Under the pieces are notes generated by a model. It was not told the origin of the DNA, did no database searches, and saw only the letters and a list, made by a program, of their open reading frames with translations. The position numbers and the translations under genes were made by a program. A stretch of 64,000 nucleotides of DNA, from positions 43,877,549 to 43,941,548 of the forward strand of contig CP136067.1 of NCBI GenBank assembly GCA_032622095.1, read 5' to 3'. Below, piece by piece: positions 12,477 to 22,105 of the stretch; position 1 is the stretch's first letter, and the number at the start of each line of letters is the position of its first letter. This stretch comes from Siphonodentalium dalli (Eukaryota > Mollusca > Scaphopoda > Gadilida > Siphonodentaliidae).

Positions 12477-13075
12477 TTAAAGATGCATTATCCAAATTAA
12501 CGCTCTTAAATTACTATTTCATTGGCTTCGGGGGTAAAAAATATTTTATTCGAGTCGAGGAACCCACCCATCAAAGCTCAGAGTGATCAGATATCGATTT
12601 TTGAAGTTTGTTATTTATCAAGATGTGCAATTATATGTGGCCCTGAAACACGTTGTCAAAGGGATGGTCTCGGACAAAATTGCGGATGAATATGGATAAC
12701 TCTAAAAACAAGTGGTGATACAGCAAATTATTTTGAATATTCAAGTGATAATACGGCCATATTTCATTGATGTTGATAAATAACATGTTTTGGGAAATTT
12801 TATACCATAGTTGACAATGGTTAACATTATTTTGTTGCAATTAATCGATTATGATAACTAAAGCGTATGAAGAGGAGATGGCTCTATATAAGCATCTGAT
12901 GCTTGTTGTCAAATCCTCTTCCTCCCTTCTAGTCTTCTATTCATGCGTCATGTTTTATAATTATATAATTTTGGGAAGAAATAAAATATTGTTTAAACCA
13001 AAGCGTATGAAGAAATGTTGTTGTTGTATCTTGATGATATGGGGACCTAGCTCTTTTCAGATTGAGTACCTTTAA
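12477..13075. mobile_element. TTAA element, family P5 (copy a)
   Basis: It starts TTAAAGATGCATTATCC and ends GATTGAGTACCTTTAA. Its arms match the element at 33690-34036 (ggcttcgggggtaaaaaata; gaacccacccatcaaagctc). The middle has extra sequence, including a run with gcgtatgaagaggagatgg. Non-coding. Confidence 0.65.
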
Positions 13076-13089
13076 ATTACAAACAGCCT

Positions 13090-13160
13090 ATGGCCTTTTA
13101 TTTAACTTATTATTTGAACATTTCCTAAGGTAACTCCTCATCTATAAGTATTTAGTAAAA
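13090..13160. mobile_element. Right-end fragment of MITE family S
   Basis: The text from ttaacttattatttgaacat to aagtatttagta matches the right ends of family S copies at 30711 and 50951. It lies 25 bases before exon C, so it contributes to that intron's 3' end. Confidence 0.55.
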
Positions 13161-13184
13161 AAAAAAGGGTTAAATTTTCTCCAG

Positions 13185-13338
13185 CTCTGTACACAAGCGA
13201 GTGATGGACATCGGTGACCCTATGAAGGTCATCACTCCATACGGCGGCCAGCTGGTCTGGCAGATGCCGGGAGGATGTCTCATGTACGTGCACCTCAAAG
13301 ATAAAGTCAAGATCAAACACAGAAAACGTTGGTCCCAG
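13185..13338 (+). CDS. CHS: Chitin synthase exon C (TPYGGQLVW block)
   Basis: A 154-bp exon, acceptor ttttctccag, donor CCAG/gtaagt, ending in phase 0. It encodes residues 61-112: SSVHKRVMDIG, then TPYGGQLVWQMPGG, then HLKDKVKIKHRKRWSQ. The TPYGG-LVW-LPGG and HLKDK-KIRHKKRWSQ segments are strongly conserved in metazoan chitin synthases. A TA-flanked hairpin MITE starts at 13346, so only seven intron bases separate exon and MITE. The acceptor side carries a fragment of another MITE family (about 13090-13160). Confidence 0.95.
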
Positions 13339-13345
13339 GTAAGTA

Positions 13346-13561
13346 CAGTAATGCCCTAAGTAATCGACTCCTTAACCACAGCAGAATTATGGGTAACTTT
13401 TCAGGATTTAGTCGGTAATATTGCTTGTTGCCATTCATTGGAAAGCTCTCGCCGAGAGCTTTCCGATGAATGGCAACAAGCCATATTTCCAACTAAATCC
13501 TGAAAAGTTACCCATAATTCTGTTGTGGTTAAGGAGTCGATTTATACTTAGAGCATTACTG
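13346..13561. mobile_element. M1 hairpin MITE at intron position +8 of exon C
   Basis: A full-length hairpin of about 216 bp from CAGTAATGCCCTAAGTAATC to GAGCATTACTG, flanked by TA (13344-13345 and 13562-13563). The arms meet at gctctcgccgagagc. It sits directly after the donor gtaag, so the left TA is intron bases +6 and +7. Confidence 0.9.
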
Positions 13562-13593
13562 TAATGACTTCTTAAAATGTATCCTGAAAATTA

Positions 13594-14960
13594 GTCCAAG
13601 TCTTCTCGTACTAAAACTAGCTAAGATTTTGGGATGGAGAGATGCTAGTATTTAGTCCGAGATCGTGCGCATAGCCTTCTTATGACACGAGTTAAGCGTT
13701 AATGACCCGCTCAAATAAAACCACAATTATATGAAATAAAATATCACAATTGCGACAATAAACGGATATTTTCCACAGAAGACATGCTATTTGATCTGAA
13801 ACCCACATCAGTTGTGAATTGAAAGTGGTAATTTAATGCGAAAAGAGACATTTACCGCAATGTTTACAAATTTTTAAAAGTATGCAAACTCAGTTGACCT
13901 CGCGAACTGTGTTCGGCATTTTCCGTTGAAAATATTCCGTAGATTTTCGACAAACAATGCAAATTACGATGAATTCTCCATTGTAATCGTAATTATGTGT
14001 GTCAATAAATAAAAAATAAATAGAATAATTAAACATTGAAGATATAAATGTAATACATTAAATAAATTACGGGAATTACAACCCTCTCAAAGTTTAAAAC
14101 AGTGTAAACACAACGAGCATTAGAATAAATAATATGGTGCTACATTTCACCCTCATTTGGTGGACTTCCGCGAAATTAAGATATATACTTAGCGAACAGA
14201 GCAATATACTGCTCTTGTTAAGCACACAAAAAATCAAACAAAATTTGTACAAATTTTGAACCTTAAGTTTGAAAAGTCCCACTAAAACGGAAGAACTATA
14301 TTTCGAAACTGTGTGATTCGGTTCTCCGATTATTTTATCAACACAAAAGTCAAAATGCACATGGATGAAAATCACACGCATGGCAAGTCAGACACAAGAG
14401 TTCTAATTTGCTCCAATTTTGACAAGTTGCTTGCGAAAATTGTCAACAAAACTACCGTTCTGATCCTCCATTATGTCATTAAGTTTTTAGTGCGGGAATT
14501 GTTCTCAAAGCACATAGGAAACTGGACTTGGGGCGATCTGTTTTCACCATTTTGTTCGGAAAACCCCGCGCTATATATAGAAACGGAAACTAGAATACCC
14601 AGAACAAACTCCGGATTATGCCGAAGTTATTCGGACCACTTCGGCTTTCAGTTAAAACGTAAACAAACAGAGAAAAAAAGCGATGTTTGTGGCAATCAAC
14701 CGGAATATTCTATGTGTAATTTAACATTAAAGTTAGATTATTATACACCATTATGACCATAAGATGTCACTCTTTCCGATGTATATAGCATCACGTATTG
14801 ATTTGCTAGGTAAATCGAGTAAAATACACCACAGATTCCCGCCACAGATCCTGGGCGTAAGTCTTGTCATAAGAGACCATACGGGAGGATCTCGGACTAA
14901 ATACTAGCATCTCTCCATCCCAAAATCTTAGCTAGTTTTAGTACGAGAAGACTTGGACTA
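13594..14960. mobile_element. Non-autonomous inverted-repeat element of about 1.4 kb
   Basis: Left arm aagtcttctcgtactaaaac through gatgctagtatttagtccga recurs inverted at about 14890-14960 with few changes. The interior (about 13680-14880) is AT-rich without a transposase; the longest frame inside (14313-14756) shows no known motif. The target duplication was not determined. Confidence 0.75.
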
Positions 14961-15086
14961 CCTGAAAATATGCCTGAATAGCAGCAGTTTCTTGTTTTGG
15001 TCTCTTCCAGAAATGAGCAAACATTGAGAACATATCTGACAGGTTTGAGACTTTTTAAAATTTTAAAGAGGTGGTTCCGGTATTTA

Positions 15087-15320
15087 ACCCTTCCACGGCT
15101 GGAGCTTCCTGAAATTTTGCGAAAATCCTGTGCCAATGCATTCTCTTATATATGCGAGTCTCCCATAGGGAGCCTCGCATTTATATAAGAGAATACATTG
15201 GCCTATCAATATTTACCTGGACCTTGTAAGCCAGTGCATTCTCTTATATAAATATGCGAGACTCCCTATGAGAGACTCGCATATCTAAGAGAATGCACTG
15301 GCACAGGATCTTTAATGCTG
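15087..15320. mobile_element. MITE family P4 copy with two hairpin cassettes
   Basis: TTAACCCTTCCACGGCTGGAG starts the copy. Cassettes lie at 15133-15201 and 15231-15301, separated by the tatttacctggaccttgtaa spacer. The cassette stems carry the CTCCC/GGGAG version. Related copies are at 53530-53775 and 60195-60454. The right TTAA end is not clear here. Confidence 0.65.
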
Positions 15321-15640
15321 CACCAGCGTAGCTCCCACCATGAATCTCATGGAAAGGTTAACTTAATATAATTACTTTCACTTCATTGTCAATAGTATTA
15401 CATGTATGTCATTATGTATATGGAATATATAGGTTGACTCTTGAAAGTTGCTTTGTTAAAAATTTATCAAGGGGAATGCTGAAGTAATTAAATGATTTGA
15501 TGGGATTTTGAAGTATTTAGGCCATATTTAATTCAGATTTCTTTATCATTTTATGGCTAACCTATTAACCCCAGCCAGGGCAAATGAAATGATAGTTTAT
15601 AACTTCGCATAAAATTTCATACCCTGGTGTACATCTGTTG

Positions 15641-15935
15641 TTTTATTTATCTTACATTTTAGGTTATGTATAGTAATGCTCTAAATAATCGACTCATTAA
15701 CCACAGCAGAATTATGGGTAACTTTTCAGGAGTTATTCGGAAATATGGCTTGTTGCCATTCATCGGAAAGCTCTCACCGAGACTAAATCCTGAAAAGCTC
15801 TCACCGAGACTAAATCCTGAAAAGTTACCCATAATTCTGCTGTGGTTAAGGAGTCGATTACTTAGGGCAGTACTGTATATGTACATATACTATTTACTGG
15901 GTTATCGACGGAACAAGATGTGAGAGACTAATGTA
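15641..15935 (+). pseudogene. Broken tandem copy of the 5' end of exon D, split by a MITE
   Basis: An acceptor-like ttacattttag is followed by gttatgta, then a TA-flanked hairpin MITE (15671-15875), then tatgtacatatactattta and the rest of the exon D start up to tgagagacta. The same series (ttttatctacgttttag + gttatgtacatgtactattt...) recurs as the true exon D at 15962. The copy lacks one base pair of the codon after AAGATG (ATG TGA instead of ATG TGT GAG), which creates a stop, and it covers only the first ~57 bases of the exon. It is therefore a dead partial exon duplicate. Confidence 0.75.
15671..15875. mobile_element. M1 hairpin MITE inside the exon D duplicate
   Basis: The left end is TAGTAATGCTCTAAATAATC and the right end GGGCAGTACTG, flanked by TA at 15669-15670 and 15876-15877. 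One loop-side segment (ctctcaccgagactaaatcc) is duplicated, so the arms are unequal. Confidence 0.8.
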
Positions 15936-15961
15936 TATATGTTGTTTTATCTACGTTTTAG

Positions 15962-16111
15962 GTTATGTACATGTACTATTTACTGGGATATCGACTAAAC
16001 AAGATGTGTGAGACTAAGATTAATGAGGAGATAGAAAGCGGCGCTATGCAGAGAACTCAATTCACAAAGGGAGATGCTCTCAAGCTTCTCGATCGCAACG
16101 TCAGGAAATTG
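15962..16111 (+). CDS. CHS: Chitin synthase exon D (VMYMYYLLGYRL block)
   Basis: The acceptor is tacgttttag. The exon opens VMYMYYLLGYRL, a conserved helix just before the catalytic LDGDVDF region, then a lineage-specific linker (NKMCETKINEEIESG ... KLLDRNVRKL) longer than I recall for insect enzymes. I place the donor at TTG/gttcgt (16112) because exon E starts in phase 0, giving RKLADNTFLL across the junction. A weaker alternative is AAC/gtcagg at 16099. Total 150 bp, residues 113-162. A broken partial copy of this exon lies directly upstream (15660-15935), and a MITE begins 37 bases downstream. Confidence 0.85.
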
Positions 16112-16148
16112 GTTCGTTATCTAAATCTCAATACAATTATACAGAGTT

Positions 16149-16510
16149 CATATGTGACCCGCCATATCAAATCCAGTCGTAAGTCGGGATTTTTTTACCC
16201 TGTGCCAATGCATTCTCTTATATATGCGAGTCGACCATTACCCTGCAGGGATCGAGCCCCACACATATATAGAAGCATATAGAAGAGTGTCGTCTGCTCA
16301 TGTTTGTCTGGGGCTCTGTATGGGTGAAATTATAAAATTGTTAAAGAATACAAGAAAAAATTATTAAAATTGTAAAAAATTGTTAGGCCAATGCATTCTC
16401 TTATATATGCGAGGCGACCTATGGTCGACTTGCATATATAAGAGAATGCATTGGCACAGCGTAAAAAAATCCCGACTTACAACTGGATTTGATATGGCGG
16501 GTCACATATG
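16149..16510. mobile_element. Inverted-repeat MITE with CATATGTGACCCGCC ends carrying cassettes
   Basis: The left arm catatgtgacccgccatatc continues through tcgtaagtcgggatttttt and recurs inverted at the right end (16460-16510). Inside are one partial (16206-16240) and one full hairpin cassette (16388-16454). The ends differ from the TTAA families, so the cassette is shared between families with different termini. Confidence 0.75.
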
Positions 16511-17040
16511 CTAGTCTGGAATTTTGAAATTTTCTAAAACAATCTCCAGGCCTGAGATAGTTATTGAAAAAGTAGGACCCTGCAAATAGTGGGTTCTTCA
16601 AACTATACGGTTATATCGCCATAACCTTAATAAAAATATGGGGTATTTCTTATAGTTTAATCCGTCGTTTCACAGGAGAACCACCCTAAGTAGAAGGTAT
16701 AAGTATAAGTTGAAATTGACATGCATGCTGTCAATCAAACATCCATTTATCGATTGATCAAGTGGCATCATAAATTTGTCACTTGGCTAGTGAACAGTTT
16801 GCACATGTGGCAGCTGGTGTTCCAGAAATGTTTCGTTCGCCTGACTGACACAAGTTTTTAGTTTCTGAAACTTCTTTTCTTTGCAGATGTTAGCTCAATC
16901 GAGTCTTGTTGATTAGTTTAGGTACTTATACACTGGCATACTGATGGTTAATTAGCAGTAAAGTTATTGGCAGGCCCTACCTGAAGGAATTTTGATGCAA
17001 CACTGGAATTCCCATTTGTATCAAATAGTTTTCATGTACA

Positions 17041-18143
17041 TTTTAGGCATGCGTGGCATGGTCTTTTAGGCATGCGTGGTATTTTAGGCATGCGTGGCGT
17101 GGTCTTTTAGGCATGCGTGGCGTGGTATTTTAGGCATGCGTGGCGTGGTCTTTTAGGCATGCGTGGCGTGGTCTTTTAGGCATGCGTGGCGTGGTATTTT
17201 AGGCATGCGTGGCGTGGTCTTTTAGGCATGCGTGGCGTGGTCTTTTAGGCATGCGTGGCGTGGTATTTTAGGCATGCGTGGCATGGTATTTTAGGCATGC
17301 GTGGCGTGGTATTTTAGGCATGCGTGGCGTGGTATTTTAGGCATGCGTGGCGTGGTATTTTAGGCATGCGTGGCATGGTATTTTAGGCATGCGTGGCATG
17401 GTATTTTAGGCATGCGTGGCGTGGTCTTTTAGGCATGCGTGGCGTGGTCTTTTAGGCATGCGTGGCGTGGTCTTTTAGGCATGCGTGGCGTGGTCTTTTA
17501 GGCATGCGTGGCGTGGTCTTTTAGGCATGCGTGGCGTGGTCTTTTAGGCATGCGTGGCGTGGTCTTTTAGGCATGCGTGGCGTGGTCTTTTAGGCATGCG
17601 TGGCGTGGTATTTTAGGCATGCGTGGCGTGGTCTTTTAGGCATGCGTGGCGTGGTCTTTTAGGCATGCGTGGCGTGGTATTTTAGGCATGCGTGGCGTGG
17701 TATTTTAGGCATGCGTGGCGTGGTCTTTTAGGCATGCGTGGCGTGGTCTTTTAGGCATGCGTGGCGTGGTATTTTAGGCATGCGTGGCGTGGTCTTTTAG
17801 GCATGCGTGGCGTGGTCTTTTAGGCATGCATGGCGTGGTATTTTAGGCATGCGTGGCGTGGTATTTTAGGCATGCGTGGCGTGGTATTTTAGGCATGCGT
17901 GGCGTGGTATTTTAGGCATGCATGGCGTGGTATTTTAGGCATGCATGGCGTGGTCTTTTAGGCATGCGTGGCGTGGTATTTTAGGCATGCGTGGCGTGGT
18001 CTTTTAGGCATGCGTGGCATGGTATTTTAGGCATGCGTGGCGTGGTCTTTTAGGCATGCGTGGCGTGGTCTTTTAGGCATGCGTGGCGTGGTCTTTTAGG
18101 CATGCGTGGCGTGGTATTTTAGGCATGCGTGGCGTGGTCTTTT
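17041..18143 (+). repeat. 23-bp minisatellite, about 48 units
   Basis: The unit is ttttaggcatgcgtggcgtg plus gtc or gta. Two main variants differ by C or A at the last base; a minority have gcatgg for gcgtgg or gcatgcatgg, and the second unit is 18 bp. Stretches of C-C-A order suggest a 69-bp higher-order unit in places, while a run of eight C-type units lies in the middle. It lies in the intron between exons D and E. Confidence 0.97.
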
Positions 18144-18520
18144 GACACGATGCGGTTGTGAGTGCTGTCATTTCTATAGCAGAAGTAAAATTTTAAAAGG
18201 TTATCGAGAAATAACATTAAATCGATACATGTGTGACAACCAATGGTTTTATAACATTCTGTGGATTGACAGCTTGTGATTAAATTATAATACACTGTAG
18301 TCTTTTTATGTGAACGGTGGATCGACAATTGAAGTCAATACTTCTGGATTTGAATGACGTCACTAATGAGGAATTCCACACTTTATCGATTCGAAACACG
18401 AAATAGGAGATGGAACATTGTTGAATTATACGCTATGATGACTTTCTCAAAAATAAAACGGGTGTTTGATTGAAGACATTTGACATGCACTGTCGTAAAT
18501 GATATTAACTGTCACTGCAA

Positions 18521-19049
18521 TTTAAAGATGGATTATCTCTTTAAATAACAAATTTGAAATAGTTGTGTGGGTATAAATAATAAATATGAACTGAAGACCC
18601 CTGTCCGGAAAGACTTCTATCAATTAATATTTATTTTATTTCGAATATTTAATCGGGACCGTTTATGTGTCTATTTTTAGAACAGATCATTCGGATGATA
18701 CCATATTGCGACATTGAGCACTGGGCTGTTCCTATGGCTACGCACCAAAAGTCAAATGTCCCAGATTGATTGTTTGTATTGTTTTGTTCCATAGTTATAA
18801 GCGATAATGAGTATAATTAACGTTTATTTGTGACAAAATTGTACAATAAAATTTCTGGTCTCTGTTAACAGTAACCACTTTTGTTTGTTAGCTAAACAAC
18901 TACACCCTTTTAGAGTAGAAAATATTCGAAATAAAATTAATATTAATCGATAGAAGCATTTCTGGACAGGAGTCTTCGATTCAGATCTAATATTTTATAC
19001 CCCAGTAACTATATAAAACATGTTTGAAAAGAGATAATCCACCTTTAAA
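18521..19049. mobile_element. Inverted-repeat element related to 11370-12130
   Basis: The ends are tttaaagatggattatctct and its inverse gagataatccacctttaaa. The arms include ccctgtccggaaagacttct and tcaattaatatttattttat. The last 60 bases of the window (from about 63940) begin another copy. No coding. Confidence 0.75.
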
Positions 19050-19640
19050 ACTGAGCAAACACAATCAAATAAAGAAAAGATAATAAATCATTTAATAGCA
19101 TTCAAGCGTGTGTACAGTACTGTTTGACATAATTATGAAGTATCTTTTCATCTCCAATTGAATGTCCTTGGAATAAATTATAAATTGTTATATTTGCGGT
19201 TGCGAAACAAGAGGGTTAGAACAGGTAAAGTTATCTTAAAACGGCAGATTTCAAGGGAATACTTACGAGTCTGTCTATACATTTTATACTTTGCAGTATA
19301 GTTGTGGATTTTCAAATATTACTGATAATTGCATTACCAGTACGTTCACATTGACTGTTTTGAAGTATTAAAAATTACTATTCATTGTTTCAAATCAAAC
19401 GTTCAGGTCAATTTGAATAACAACAACTTGAATGGAGTGAATCTCGATGGTGAATTTATTTCCGTTAGTTTATCGCCAATAGTTTCGTCTCTAATCAAGA
19501 AGTAAATAGTTACATTCGAGCATAGTTATGTCGCTGTTTTCTATGTAGATTGTTGCAACATTACATTCCTCCAGTTGGCATGGTTCCTGGGTACTAAGTT
19601 ATCAGTTTAACACACCCAAATAAGTCCATAATATATGTCT

Positions 19641-19853
19641 TTAACCCTTTCAGTGCCAAGTCCGATTTTTGTATCAACCGATATTTCCTTGATCATTTTT
19701 CAAATTTATTGATTATAATAATGCGATACATTGTGAGAGCTCAGTGAGAGCTTTCCGATGAATGGCAACAAGCCATATTTCCGACTAAATCCTGAAAAAT
19801 TACCCATAATTCTGCTGTGGTTTAGGAGTCGATTATTTAGGAAATTACTGTAG
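19641..19853. mobile_element. Chimera of half a P2 hairpin and half an M1 hairpin
   Basis: The left part, TTAACCCTTTCAGTGCCAAG to about 19733, is the left arm of P2. From about 19736 (gagctcagtgagagctttcc) to gaaattactgta it is the right arm of M1. Neither part has its partner arm. The switch falls near the gagagctc sequences found at both hairpin tips. Confidence 0.8.
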
Positions 19854-19903
19854 AACATCTTTAAATTCTCAGATATAACACATATACGGAAATGAGTTGC
19901 ATT

Positions 19904-20150
19904 CAAGCCTTGAAATAGTGAGCCTGTCATTTGCAGAATGAGGTCCCCAGAGGGTGAATTTAGTGATTCTACCCCGCATAGCGGGCTAGCATCACCAAAT
20001 TCACCCTCTGGGAACCTCATTCTGCTGAGGTGTAAGCAGAATGAGGTCCCCAGAGGGTGAATTTGGTGATGCTATGCGGGGGTAGCATCACTAAATTCAC
20101 CCTCTGGGGACCTCATTCTGCAAATGACAGACACGCTATTTCAAGGCTTG
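19904..20150. mobile_element. hAT-like MITE, family H1 (copy c), next to exon E
   Basis: CAAGCCTTGAAATAGTGAG to CAAGGCTTG, with exact 8-bp duplications GTTGCATT at 19896-19903 and 20151-20158. Internal inverted modules are as in copy a. Exon E begins 20 bases after its right end. Confidence 0.92.
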
Positions 20151-20170
20151 GTTGCATTATTCTATTATAG

Positions 20171-20306
20171 GCTGACAACACCTTCCTCTTGGCTTTGGAT
20201 GGAGATGTGGACTTCACACCAGGAGCTGTCAGGCTGTTGGTTGATCGAATGATGAAAAACGAGAAAGTTGGAGCAGCATGTGGAAGGATTCATCCAGTTG
20301 GTTCCG
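20171..20306 (+). CDS. CHS: Chitin synthase exon E (LDGDVDF catalytic block)
   Basis: A 136-bp exon with acceptor ctattatag and donor TCCG/gtatga (phase 1 out). It encodes residues 163-207: ADNTFLLALDGDVDFTPGAV, then VRLLVDRMMKN, VGAACGRIHPVGS. LDGDVDF holds the Asp pair expected to bind UDP-sugar and metal in GT2 chitin synthases. A hAT-like MITE ends at 20150 and its 8-bp target duplication occupies 20151-20158, so only 12 further bases precede the exon. Confidence 0.96.
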
Positions 20307-20646
20307 GTATGATTGTTTTGAATACTTTCTTTACATATTCGTTTTTAGGCCTTATTGTTTTTGGTCTGGACATTCATCTGTCACCCATTATTGTTTTCAA
20401 TTCTGGATGATAATTTTTTATCTATTGAACTTATTAATGGAATGAAATTTGGTATGTGGATTGATTGGAAATACAGATAATGGTCAATTGTTACCAGACT
20501 GACTGCCCTTTGTTGGGTTAAATGTTTTCTTCCATGTGATAACTTCAGTTGTTCTGAAAGGAATGAAATTCGTAAACATGTTAACAACCATATCATAAAG
20601 TTCAAGTTTGATTTTAGGTTCCTCCTTCTGCCCATTTTAACTGCAG

Positions 20647-21134
20647 TTAAAGGTACTCAATCCGATAAAACTCCTCTCAATTACTATTTCAATGGCTTCG
20701 GGGGTCAAAAATATCTGATTCGAGTTGAGGAAGTCACCCATCAAAGCTCAGATTTGTTAGATATCGATTTTAGAAATCTATTATTTTTCATTATCGGGAA
20801 TACTTTCTGGCCCAGAACTCAGTCAAAATTGCGTTATTATTACCACTTGATTTTAGAGTTATCCATCCTTGTCTGTTTGAATAAATTTTGGTGTACACAT
20901 CCCGAGCAGATTGCGGCAGTTGAAGGCAATTATTAGTACTCATCTCGAGTAAATAACAAATTTCAAAAATCAATATCTAATAACTCTGAGCTTTGTTTGA
21001 TGGGTTCCTCGATTAGAATCAAATATTTTTTACCCCCAAAGCCAAAGAAATAGTAATATAGGACCCTCTGATCGGATTGTTGTTGTTGGAATCTGTTGAG
21101 ATGGGGACCCTCTGTTCGGATTGAGTACCTTTAA
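20647..21134. mobile_element. TTAA element, family P5 (copy b)
   Basis: TTAAAGGTACTCAATCCGAT on the left pairs with GGATTGAGTACCTTTAA on the right. Subterminal arms carry ggcttcgggggtcaaaaata and the inverse tttttacccccaaagcc. About 488 bp, no coding capacity. Confidence 0.8.
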
Positions 21135-21136
21135 CC

Positions 21137-21440
21137 ATATCTATACAGAATGGGATCAGTTATAACAGTATATATTGGAATAGTCTAGTATTCATTTGGA
21201 GGGGAGCTCAGGTAATAAAAGCAGACGACAGGCAGAAAAACAGATATTACAAGAGCAGAATGATTCATTTTCATTGATGAGAAATGTTGAGATAATAAGT
21301 TCAACCTATGATTATTTGTTGAACTTACTATCTGAACATTTCCTAATGTAACTACTCGTCAATGAGTATATTTCCTAATGTAACTACTCGTCAATGAGTA
21401 TATTTCCTAATGTAACTACTCGTCAATGAGTATTTAGTAT
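21137..21440. mobile_element. MITE family S copy with a threefold 32-bp tandem
   Basis: It shares ggtaataaaagcagacgaca and ttgaacttactatctgaaca with other S copies. Near its right end a 32-bp unit (atttcctaatgtaactactc + gtcaatgagtat) is repeated three times from 21338 to 21433; the other S copies have one. Confidence 0.65.
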
Positions 21441-22105
21441 TTTCAACTTTTACCAAAATTACGGACTTGTTTCTACTTTAAATTTTGGGGTTTCCAGATG
21501 ATAACTCCAGTTAATGTCGACCAAATGGAATGAAAGTTTGTATGCAGGTTTACAACCATAAAGTAAATATCAAGTTTTATTTTGGGTTCTGTCTGCCTAT
21601 TTTTACCAGAGATTAAAGAAATTTGGATTTTCTTCTTTTCTGGATGATATTTCCTGTTTGGTTTCCACCAAATTAGGTATATGGCTGCATTCAATGGCTC
21701 ATAATATAAGCTTTATTTGAATCAGGGATTTGCACAATGATTTTCATCAGTCAATATCAGTTTTTTTTCAATGAGTTAAAAGCCTTTTTTGACTTAGTAA
21801 CTTTAAGTTTTATTGGTTCATAACTCCAACTGTTTAGGTTTCCTTCTGAAATTAAATTTGAAAGAAGCCAATGTGTGAATTATGCCGCACTTGGACTGAC
21901 GGGGTCAGGTGCATTTATGTAGAAAACACTACTGACAATGCATGACCCCTGTCATGTGACATTACGCGAGACTGGTGTGCAATTTTTGAATACATAAATT
22001 TACATGGTGTACATTTATGTATAAACCGTTATGAGAATAACCCCATCAGTCTCACTTGGCGAAGCTGTTGTCTGATTATTCAATAAAAGGACATCCCAGT
22101 TTTTT
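21441..22105. other. AT-rich intron, nothing recognised
   Basis: No repeat with clear ends, array or coding segment could be identified here. Confidence 0.45.

Noticed and set aside
14313-14756. 147-codon frame inside the 1.4-kb inverted-repeat element
   Set aside because: No transposase motif, no start context or homology visible; composition is that of the surrounding non-coding DNA. Left as part of the element.
17041-18143. CRISPR-like regular repeats
   Set aside because: The 23-bp units abut with no unique spacers, in animal DNA. It is a minisatellite.
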